From: Desulfobacula sp.
Lineage (GTDB): Bacteria > Desulfobacterota > Desulfobacteria > Desulfobacterales > Desulfobacteraceae
Reading direction: 5' to 3'
Length of the DNA stretch: 27,860 bases
Assembly: GCA_018702715.1 (NCBI GenBank)
Contig: JABIYQ010000479.1
Span: forward strand, 1-27,860
The notes under the pieces were generated by a model. That model was not told where the DNA came from. It did no database searches and saw only the letters and a program-made list of their open reading frames with translations. Of the stretch, positions 7,694 to 14,884 are shown piece after piece; the first letter of the stretch is position 1; each line of letters opens with the position of its first letter. Both the position numbers and the translations under genes were made by a program.

Positions 7694-10590
7694 ATCTGGA
7701 TGAATATATTCAATCACTGAAAAACTATAAAGGATTTTCAGGCGACATTGTCTGCCACAGAACGCTAAACCCTGGAAAAGCGATCTTTGCTTCTGCTGAT
7801 CCTACACTGAAAAACAATTTTTCCCTCCTTTTGGAATCCCTTGGCATTAAAAAGATTTACAAACACCAGAAACAAGCCATGGAAATGATTCAAAAAGGCA
7901 TTCACACTGTTATTGCAACCCCAACAGCTAGTGGTAAAAGTCTTATTTATAACCTGCCTGTCATCGATCAACTCAAAAAAGATCATAGGTCCCATGCCCT
8001 TTACCTTTTTCCTTTAAAAGCTTTGGCACGGGATCAACTGGAAACGGTTCAACAATTACTCAAAATTGCCGGGGAAAAAAATAAAACAACACCGCAATTA
8101 AGGGCTGCTGTGTATGATGGAGACATTTCCGCATATCAAAAATCAAAGATAAGAAAGACGCTTCCCCATATTTTACTTTCAAATCCTGAAATGCTTCATT
8201 TGGCCTTACTTGCACATCATCATTTATGGGAAAATTTTTTTAAACATTTAAAATACATAGTTATTGATGAGGTGCACACCTATCGGGGTGTCATGGGATC
8301 AAACATGGCCTGGGTGTTTCGAAGGCTTCAAAGAATTTGTCGTCTGTACGGATCAAAACCGGTCTTTATCTTTTGTTCTGCCACCATTGCAAATCCTGCA
8401 TCTCTGGCCAAAAAATTAACAGGTCTTGATGTTAGTGTCGTTAATGAGTCCGGTGCCCCTTTTGGGAAAAAAAATGTTATTTTAATGAGAGGGATTGAAG
8501 GGGCTGCAAGGACAGCTACTGCCCTTATTCATTCTGCGGTTCACCGGGGATTAAGAACCATTTGTTATACGCAATCACGTAAAATTACAGAACTGATTGC
8601 GATATGGGCATCCCAGCGGGCCCCCTCATTTTCAGATATGATCACAGCTTATAGGGCCGGTTTTTTGCCGGAGGAAAGACGATCTATTGAGAAAAAACTG
8701 GGATCGGGAGAACTTTTAGCCGTGGTATCCACAAGTGCCTTAGAACTTGGGATCGATATCGGCAACCTGGATATATGCATATTGGTTGGATATCCAGGGA
8801 CCATCATGGCCACATGGCAGAGAGCTGGCAGGGTTGGCCGGGAAGGTAAGGATTCGGTCCTGATACTCATTGCCCATGAAGATGCTCTGGATCAATATTT
8901 TATTAACCATCCAGATGTTTTTTTTAATATGCCTCCTGAAAAAGCCATTATAAATCCCTGGAACAATATTATATTAAAACGCCACCTGGAATGTGCTGCT
9001 ACAGAGCTGAGGCTGGATAAGTCCGACCCTTTTTTAAATGACATTGCTGTAAAAAAAGCTGTCGCACAACTTGAGTATAGCGGTAAACTTTTAAGAAGTC
9101 ATACGGGCGACTATTGGTTTGCTGCCGGAAAATCTCCCCACAGGGAAGTCAATCTAAGAGGAACTGGAAAAAGCATTCACATTTTTTTAGAAAATACTAA
9201 ACAAAGCCTGGGGGAGATTGATAGACACAGGTCTTTTTTTGAAACCCATGAAGGTGCCGTTTACCTGCACCATGGAAAAACTTATATCATTACCCGGTTT
9301 GATCATGAAAAAAGTATTGTTGAGGCTAAAAGAAAAGATGTGAATTATTTTACAAAAGCGCATTCTTCAAAATCCACACAAATACTAAAACAAATTGATT
9401 CCTGCCACGTTATGGGCACCAGACTTGGATATGGAATATTAAGAATTACTGAACAGGTGACCGGGTATGACAGACGACTTGTGTCCAATCAAAAATCTAT
9501 AGGTATGGTTTCTTTGGATTTGCCAAAACTTGAATTTGAAACCCATGGACTGTGGATTGAAATTCCGGATGATGTCCGGGATAAAATTGAATCTTGCCAA
9601 ATGCATTTCATGGGGGGAATTCATGCCTTAGAGCATGCTGCCATTGGAATTATGCCCCTTCTTGTGATGACGGATAGAAATGACCTTGGGGGAATCTCCA
9701 TCCCCTTTCATTCCCAGATCGGGACAGCAGCTGTTTTTATTTATGATGGCGCTGCCGGAGGTCTTGGATTAACCCTGCACGCATTTAAAAATTCTAAAGA
9801 TTTACTTGATAAAACCCTTGATGTCATCCAATCATGTAACTGCGAAGCAGGTTGCCCTGCTTGTGTCCATTCCCCAAAATGCGGGTCTGGGAATCGACCC
9901 ATTGATAAATTTTCTGCTTTAACAATACTTCAAATGATTTTAAATAACAAAAAAAAAGAAAGAATATATAAAATAAATGAACCTGCTATTGAATCCAAAG
10001 TCGAATCTATATCTGAAAAAGAATCAGATTTTGATTCAATAAAAATTTTAAAAAAAAAATTAAATTATGGCGTTCTCGATATAGAAACAAGAAGATCTGC
10101 CAAAGATGTTGGCGGATGGAACCAGGCGCAAAAAATGGGAGTGAGTTGTGCCATTCTCTTTGATTCAAAAACCAATATTTATCAGGAATATTTTCAAGAT
10201 GATATCGAGGCTCTTATTTATAAACTTGGGACATATGACCTTATCATCGGGTTTAATATTATAAAGTTTGATTATAAAGTATTATCAGGACTTTCTGATT
10301 TTGATTTTTTATCCTTGCCCACCCTGGATATTTTGGCAAAGGTCCATGAAAGATTAGGATATAGGCTCTCCCTTGACCATCTGGCAGGACAAACCCTTGG
10401 CTGCAACAAAAGTGCTGACGGCCTGATGGCTCTTAAATGGTGGGAACAAGGCAAAATGGACAAAATAATTGAATATTGCAAACAGGATGTAAAAGTTACC
10501 CGGGATTTATATTTGTATGGAAGACAAAATCAATTCCTTGTATTTAAAAACAAGGCCGGGCATCAGGTCAGGGTTCCTGTCCTATGGTAA
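7690..10590 (+). CDS. Fused MrfA-MrfB-like (YprA-YprB) DNA repair helicase-exonuclease
   Basis: 966 residues, starting at GTG in a GTGA overlap with the arginase stop. The N-terminal two-thirds is a superfamily-2 helicase: motif I ATPTASGKS at ~76-84, motif II DEVH near 194, and motif VI QRAGRVGRE near 376. A DUF1998-type zinc cluster follows at ~716-735 (CNCEAGCPACVHSPKCG), as in Bacillus YprA/MrfA and Hrq1. After a charged linker, residues ~790-966 form a DEDDy 3'-5' exonuclease domain: DIET near 797, GFNIIKFDYKVL, and YCKQDVKVTRDLY. This matches YprB/MrfB. In B. subtilis these are separate proteins acting in UvrABC-independent repair of mitomycin C damage. The fusion implies coupled unwinding and resection at DNA lesions. 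The frame is continuous, with no sign of frameshift. Confidence 0.88.
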   Translation: MNLDEYIQSLKNYKGFSGDIVCHRTLNPGKAIFASADPTLKNNFSLLLESLGIKKIYKHQKQAMEMIQKGIHTVIATPTASGKSLIYNLPVIDQLKKDHRSHALYLFPLKALARDQLETVQQLLKIAGEKNKTTPQLRAAVYDGDISAYQKSKIRKTLPHILLSNPEMLHLALLAHHHLWENFFKHLKYIVIDEVHTYRGVMGSNMAWVFRRLQRICRLYGSKPVFIFCSATIANPASLAKKLTGLDVSVVNESGAPFGKKNVILMRGIEGAARTATALIHSAVHRGLRTICYTQSRKITELIAIWASQRAPSFSDMITAYRAGFLPEERRSIEKKLGSGELLAVVSTSALELGIDIGNLDICILVGYPGTIMATWQRAGRVGREGKDSVLILIAHEDALDQYFINHPDVFFNMPPEKAIINPWNNIILKRHLECAATELRLDKSDPFLNDIAVKKAVAQLEYSGKLLRSHTGDYWFAAGKSPHREVNLRGTGKSIHIFLENTKQSLGEIDRHRSFFETHEGAVYLHHGKTYIITRFDHEKSIVEAKRKDVNYFTKAHSSKSTQILKQIDSCHVMGTRLGYGILRITEQVTGYDRRLVSNQKSIGMVSLDLPKLEFETHGLWIEIPDDVRDKIESCQMHFMGGIHALEHAAIGIMPLLVMTDRNDLGGISIPFHSQIGTAAVFIYDGAAGGLGLTLHAFKNSKDLLDKTLDVIQSCNCEAGCPACVHSPKCGSGNRPIDKFSALTILQMILNNKKKERIYKINEPAIESKVESISEKESDFDSIKILKKKLNYGVLDIETRRSAKDVGGWNQAQKMGVSCAILFDSKTNIYQEYFQDDIEALIYKLGTYDLIIGFNIIKFDYKVLSGLSDFDFLSLPTLDILAKVHERLGYRLSLDHLAGQTLGCNKSADGLMALKWWEQGKMDKIIEYCKQDVKVTRDLYLYGRQNQFLVFKNKAGHQVRVPVLW

Positions 10591-10592
10591 TT

Positions 10593-10640
10593 CAGGATAA
10601 TGGTAAGGCCGGATAATATTAAGGCTGGATAAAAAACTCG
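10593..10640. repeat. Three-unit 16-base tandem repeat after the helicase gene
   Basis: Units CAGGATAATGGTAAGG (10593-10608), CCGGATAATATTAAGG (10609-10624) and a more diverged CTGGATAAAAAACTCG (10625-10640) start 2 bases after the helicase stop. They fill most of the spacer between converging genes. Confidence 0.6.
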
Positions 10641-10652
10641 GGGTTTTCTTTT
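10633..10652. terminator. Weak bidirectional terminator between helicase and sirtuin genes
   Basis: A short AAAAC/GTTTT stem with a TCGGG loop is flanked by T-rich sequence in both directions and lies between two converging genes. The stem is only about 5 base pairs, so this is tentative. Confidence 0.3.
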
Positions 10653-11436
10653 AATCGGAAACAACCCTGGCCACAATTTTCTTTAAAACATCTCCTGCCC
10701 TGTCCCTTATCAAAACATCACACATATTGTCATAGGGCGTTTTTGAAAGATTGATAATAGCAAGAAAAGCGCCGGCGGTTTTCGCATATTCAGGCATTAG
10801 TGCTGCCGGCTGAACTAAAAGTGTAGACCCCACCACAATAAAGGCATCACTTTTGGATGACAGCATGGCAGCTCTTTGTGTTTCTTCAACCGGCATGGCC
10901 TGACCAAAAGAAATCGTGTCGGGTTTAAAATACCCGGAACATGAACAAACAGGAGCCTTGTTTCCTGCATCAATTATTTTTTTGGCCTCTTTCCAGGATA
11001 TCAGCTTTTTACAACTCATGCATCTCACCCGGCGGGTATTGCCGTGGAGCTCAATAATTTTTTCCTGTGGAATTCCCGATGCTTGATGCAGACCATCAAT
11101 ATTTTGTGTGATCAATATCTTTAAGAGTCCAAGTTCATACAATTTTGCAAGGCTTTTATGGCCTTTGTTGGGTTTTGAGACTGACAGACCTTTTTCCATG
11201 TCAAGCCGCTGTTCCCAATACCTGATTCTGGATTCTTTAGAAGTCATGAATTCATCAAAGTACACGGGTTTAAATTTGTCCCATATGCCTCCCTGGCTTC
11301 TATAATCGGGTATACCACTTTCTGTGGAAATACCTGCGCCGGTAAAAAAAACCAAATGCTTTGATACTTTGATCCTTTGTGCCACCAAATTGATTTTTTC
11401 ATCCATTATTTTTTCAGCTGTTATTTTTTCTTCCAT
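10651..11436 (-). CDS. NAD-dependent protein deacylase, sirtuin (Sir2/CobB family)
   Basis: Removes acyl groups from lysine using NAD, giving nicotinamide and O-acyl-ADP-ribose. The 261 residues are the normal bacterial length. Visible motifs are GAGIS (33-37), the GIPDYRS loop, TQNIDGLH (110-117), catalytic His131 in ELHGN, and a zinc site with C139, C142, C164 and C166. The zinc pair CxC at 164-166 is tighter than the usual CxxC. It overlaps the end of murJ by 16 bases in another frame, with an AAAAGGAT box inside murJ before ATG 11436, so it is probably co-transcribed with murJ. Some sirtuins act as desuccinylases; the diagnostic Ala-Tyr-Arg pattern is not seen, so deacetylation is the safer guess. 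Confidence 0.9.
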   Translation of the reverse strand: MEEKITAEKIMDEKINLVAQRIKVSKHLVFFTGAGISTESGIPDYRSQGGIWDKFKPVYFDEFMTSKESRIRYWEQRLDMEKGLSVSKPNKGHKSLAKLYELGLLKILITQNIDGLHQASGIPQEKIIELHGNTRRVRCMSCKKLISWKEAKKIIDAGNKAPVCSCSGYFKPDTISFGQAMPVEETQRAAMLSSKSDAFIVVGSTLLVQPAALMPEYAKTAGAFLAIINLSKTPYDNMCDVLIRDRAGDVLKKIVARVVSD

Positions 11437-13055
11437 GGTAAAATCCTTTTACGTGTGACCTTCAGGTTACGTGTGACCTTCAGGTTACGTGTGACCTTCA
11501 GGTTAAAAATATTTTCAAAGAGAATCATAATCTCAGGCACTTTAAACAAAACTCCGGTGAAAAAAAATAAAAATAAAAATTCAATCCCGACAATACCGGC
11601 AATGGCTAAAGAGCCTTTTAAACTATCGTGATCTATAAAATTTCTAAGGATAAAAGTTGTGAAAAAAATAATAACGCCGATGACAATGCTTATGGGAATT
11701 ATTTTTAAAAAGAAAAGGTAAACGTCTTTTTTTCCTGAATTTGAGCTTTTTTTGTTCCAGCATTCAAATAAAACAAAGGCCTGAATGATAACTGAAATTG
11801 ATAACCCCAGGGCTACACCTCTGGGACCCAGCGCTTTCATCAATAAAAAAATAAAAGGAATGCTTATGATCACACACACGCTTGTCAAAATTGCGGGGAA
11901 AATGGTGTTCTGAGTTGCATAATACCCTCTTGAAACAATGTTCTGGGCTGAAAATGCAAAGGCACCGACCATAAAAAATGGTAAAATTTGGGCTGTTATC
12001 AAAGTGGCATCCGCATTAAATTGACCTCTTTGAAAAAGAATTCTCACTATTTCATGATTTAAAACCATAAAAAGAATTGAAAAAGGAATGACTAGAAAAA
12101 GAAATTTTAATGTTTTGTTTAACAGCTTGTTTAATTCTATAAGATTTCCTTTTTGAGCAAGTTTTGCCATAAACGGATAGGATGCAATTCCGATGGCCTG
12201 GCCAAAAAGCCCCACAAGAATAAACATCACCCTGATTGCATAATTCATGGCGGCAATACTGCCTTCAAATAAATAGGAACCAAAAAATTTCAAGAGTATT
12301 TCCGTTGAAAATATCATGGTAAGCCCGATCATCAAAGGGAGTGTAAGTTTAATATATTTTATTAAATCCGGATGATTAAAACTTAATATAGGATAATACT
12401 TGACACCCAGTTTTTTAGCACCGATAAGCTGCAAAGCAAAATTGCCAAAAAATGCACCTGCCAGAACACCCCATGCAAATCCTTCCATACCTATGAAAGG
12501 GCCCAGGATGAGTCCACCCAGAATAATGCCTAAATTATATATCAGCGGCGCCATGGCTGGAATTAAAAACTTTTCATTTGCAAACTGAATAGCCATGAGA
12601 AGTCCGCCTGTGAAAAAGAAAAACTGAGCTGGAATGATAATCCGGGTCATTTTTACAGCAAGAGCAAAGGTATCAGGATCTTGAATGCCTGGGACAAACA
12701 GTTGGACAAAGGCAGGTGTCCATATTAATGTGGTGATAATAAAGCACAAAAGAAGAAGTCCAAAACCGTTCATTATAATTGAAAAAACCTTGTATCCCTC
12801 ATTTTCTCTGTCAGAAGAAAGATAATGTGCAAATATGGGGATAAAGGTTATGGAAAGAAAACCGCTTGCAACAACATGGTTAAGGATTTCAGGAATAATA
12901 AAGGCAATCTGGTAAGCATCCACGGAGGTTTTAATGCCGCCAATACCGGCAATCGTCATTTCGCGGAAAACTCCTATCATACGACTGGCAAATATGGATG
13001 CCATCATGATAAAGGATGCAAACCCTACTTTTTTTAATATGTTATCATTTGCCAT
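11421..13055 (-). CDS. murJ: Lipid II flippase MurJ (MviN)
   Basis: 544-residue polytopic protein with roughly 14 membrane segments that moves lipid II across the inner membrane for peptidoglycan synthesis. ATG 13055 was chosen because it gives the family's N-terminus (ILKKVGFASFIMMASIFASRMIGVFREM, with Arg in the SRxxGxxR-type segment). Upstream in-frame codons at 13082 or 13205 would add an atypical extension. No strong Shine-Dalgarno supports any of these starts. The C-terminus is odd: after the last helix the hexapeptide NLKVTR/LKVTRN is repeated three times by an 18-base tandem repeat, giving a basic tail that ends in KKK. The last 16 bases overlap the sirtuin gene. Confidence 0.9.
   Translation of the reverse strand: MANDNILKKVGFASFIMMASIFASRMIGVFREMTIAGIGGIKTSVDAYQIAFIIPEILNHVVASGFLSITFIPIFAHYLSSDRENEGYKVFSIIMNGFGLLLLCFIITTLIWTPAFVQLFVPGIQDPDTFALAVKMTRIIIPAQFFFFTGGLLMAIQFANEKFLIPAMAPLIYNLGIILGGLILGPFIGMEGFAWGVLAGAFFGNFALQLIGAKKLGVKYYPILSFNHPDLIKYIKLTLPLMIGLTMIFSTEILLKFFGSYLFEGSIAAMNYAIRVMFILVGLFGQAIGIASYPFMAKLAQKGNLIELNKLLNKTLKFLFLVIPFSILFMVLNHEIVRILFQRGQFNADATLITAQILPFFMVGAFAFSAQNIVSRGYYATQNTIFPAILTSVCVIISIPFIFLLMKALGPRGVALGLSISVIIQAFVLFECWNKKSSNSGKKDVYLFFLKIIPISIVIGVIIFFTTFILRNFIDHDSLKGSLAIAGIVGIEFLFLFFFTGVLFKVPEIMILFENIFNLKVTRNLKVTRNLKVTRKRILPWKKK
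11449..11502. repeat. Three perfect 18-base tandem repeats in the 3' end of murJ
   Basis: TTACGTGTGACCTTCAGG occurs three times in succession without a mismatch (11449-11466, 11467-11484, 11485-11502). On the - strand this adds three LKVTR-N/K hexapeptides to MurJ while keeping the frame. It lies directly upstream of the sirtuin start. Confidence 0.95.
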
Positions 13056-13067
13056 AATCGTATTATG

Positions 13068-13103
13068 GGATTGGTTTATCATAAAGGATTGGTAAATAAA
13101 AGC
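13068..13103. repeat. Degenerate 18-base direct repeat upstream of murJ
   Basis: GGATTGGTTTATCATAAA and GGATTGGTAAATAAAAGC are adjacent and share 12 of 18 bases, including the first 8. They lie in the spacer just upstream of the chosen murJ start. This may be chance or a decayed tandem repeat. Confidence 0.3.
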
Positions 13104-13198
13104 GTTATAAAGGAAAATAGTTTGACTTGGGTAATGCTTGCAGAATATATTAAGGCAGTAAAAAAACGGATTTAAAATCAGAATAAGGGAAAAAACAA

Positions 13199-13477
13199 AT
13201 GACAACTAGACTAGGAATTTATTCCTTGTTGATCGGTTTGTTTGTCGGAATTTTTAGTGGTATCTCCCAATTTATGGGAAGTAAAAATATCTGGGTTAAT
13301 TTAACGATTTCAAAAATAATCGGAGACAACACCTCTGATACCATAATAGGATTCATACCTGTTTTGTTTATAAAAAATTCACTGGATTACCTGATTTATT
13401 CATTACCTTTTTTTATTTTTTTAATTGGGCTGGGTATTATTTTTTTATTGATCAGCCTGTTTGTAAAAAATCATTAG
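13199..13477 (+). CDS. Small hypothetical membrane protein (92 aa)
   Basis: No family recognised. The 92-residue product is strongly hydrophobic, with one predicted membrane helix at ~5-25 and another at ~67-89, joined by a loop containing NIWVNLTISKIIGDNTSDTIIG; it ends in KNH. An AAGGGA box lies 8 bases before ATG 13199. It heads a run of same-strand genes, 66 bases before the M48 protease gene, and is divergent from murJ. The ribosome-binding site, the two clean helices and the fit into the spacing make a real gene likely. Confidence 0.65.
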   Translation: MTTRLGIYSLLIGLFVGIFSGISQFMGSKNIWVNLTISKIIGDNTSDTIIGFIPVLFIKNSLDYLIYSLPFFIFLIGLGIIFLLISLFVKNH

Positions 13478-13543
13478 GCTTTGTCTTTATAAGATTAAAA
13501 GACGGCCAAAGGGTAAAATCGCAATGGAAAAAGGAATAAAACT

Positions 13544-14878
13544 ATGACAATTACCCGGATTTCCAGAAGACAATTTTTAAAAATCTCTGCCATCATGTCT
13601 GCCTCCATCACAGGCCCTATATTTTTTAGCGGTTGTGCAGTTAACCCTGTCACAGGAAAAAAGCAGATAATGATGCTATCCCAGCAGCAGGAAATCGGGA
13701 TTGATAAACAGCAGTCACCATTTCAATTTTCTTCTGATTATGGAATTACAAAAGATACAGGCCTCAATCAATATATTTCCGATGTGGGAAAAAACTTGTT
13801 ACCCAATGTTCACAGGCCCCAAATGCCCTATTCTTTTCAATGTGTGAATGCAACATATATTAATGCATACGCCTTTCCGGGAGGCACTATTGCCATTACC
13901 CGGGGGATTTTATTAAAACTTTCCAATGAAGCACAACTTGCTGCATTACTGGGCCATGAACTGGGCCATGTCAATGCCCGCCATTCAGCAGAGCAGGTCT
14001 CAAAAGGACAGCTTTCCTCCTTGCTTGTTGCTGGGCTGTCCATGGTAGCAAGTACTCAAGGTTCAGTATTTGGCGACCTGACCCAGCAACTTGGTATGGT
14101 TGGTCAGGGCTTGCTATTGTCCAAGTACAGCCGTGACAATGAAAGAGAAGCAGACTCTCTTGGCAATGAATATATGGTTAAGGCCGGTTATCCTTCCAAG
14201 GGCTTTGTCGGGTTAATGGAAATGCTTAATTCTCTGCACAAAGAAAAACCGAGTTCTGCTCAAGTACTTTTTTCAACTCATCCCATGAGTACAGAACGCT
14301 TGACATCTGCTGTTCTAAGACAAAAAGGGATTTATCTTAATTCACAGGACCTATCTTTAAATCGTGAAAGATATATGGATAACATCGCTTCTTTGAGGGC
14401 AAAAAAAACCGGTATAGAATTGTTACAGCAGGGAGAGAAGCATCTTTCTAAAAAAGAATATGACAAGGCGCAAACAACATTTAAAAAATCTTTGAATAAA
14501 CTAAAAAATGACTATACAGCCCATGTATTGATGGCTAAATGTCAGCTTCTCAGGAAAAAACCAAGTCAGGCTCTATCCTATGCTGACATGGCAAAAAAAT
14601 TATACCCATCAGAAGTTCAGGGACATTTTATTGCCGGAATTGCGGGCAAGGAACTTAAAAAATACACTATGGCTTATAATAATTTTGACACTTGCGATAA
14701 GCTTTTGCCTGGTAACCCGCAGATTAGTTTTTACAAAGGGTATTGCCTTGACAAAAAGGGGGATATAGAACCTGCTGCAAATAACTATATAAATTATCTA
14801 AAAATGACTGGAAATCAATCCAATGAATATGGCCAATATGCATATAATCGCCTTAAACAATGGGGCTATGCCAAATAA
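13544..14878 (+). CDS. M48-family zinc metalloprotease, predicted Tat-exported lipoprotein with TPR-like tail (BepA/LoiP-like)
   Basis: 444 residues. The N-terminus has a twin-arginine motif SRRQFLK (R8, R9), a hydrophobic stretch, and a lipobox ending at Cys31 (FFSGC), suggesting a Tat-exported lipoprotein. The protease domain (~50-270) has HELGH (H138, H142 as zinc ligands) and E202 in NEREAD as the third ligand, the standard M48 arrangement. Residues ~290-440 contain helical repeats that look like TPRs (KKEYDKAQTTFKKSL, KPSQALSYADMAKKLYP, KYTMAYNNFDTCDKLLPGNP), as in E. coli BepA (YfgC). It would act in the periplasm on outer-membrane protein or LPS assembly quality control. An AAAAGGAAT site precedes ATG 13544. 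The UbiD gene follows after 6 bases. Confidence 0.88.
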   Translation: MTITRISRRQFLKISAIMSASITGPIFFSGCAVNPVTGKKQIMMLSQQQEIGIDKQQSPFQFSSDYGITKDTGLNQYISDVGKNLLPNVHRPQMPYSFQCVNATYINAYAFPGGTIAITRGILLKLSNEAQLAALLGHELGHVNARHSAEQVSKGQLSSLLVAGLSMVASTQGSVFGDLTQQLGMVGQGLLLSKYSRDNEREADSLGNEYMVKAGYPSKGFVGLMEMLNSLHKEKPSSAQVLFSTHPMSTERLTSAVLRQKGIYLNSQDLSLNRERYMDNIASLRAKKTGIELLQQGEKHLSKKEYDKAQTTFKKSLNKLKNDYTAHVLMAKCQLLRKKPSQALSYADMAKKLYPSEVQGHFIAGIAGKELKKYTMAYNNFDTCDKLLPGNPQISFYKGYCLDKKGDIEPAANNYINYLKMTGNQSNEYGQYAYNRLKQWGYAK

Positions 14879-14884
14879 TCAAAC

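Noticed and set aside
10593..10640. CRISPR array or miniature transposon for the short tandem arrays (also 11449-11502 and 26967-27014)
   Set aside because: Units are directly adjacent with no spacers, there are only three copies, and no terminal inverted repeats or target duplications are visible.
13056..13205. N-terminal extension of MurJ to a start at 13205
   Set aside because: The added 50 residues are not typical of MurJ, the extension would overlap the divergent small membrane gene, and ATG 13055 gives the conserved N-terminus.
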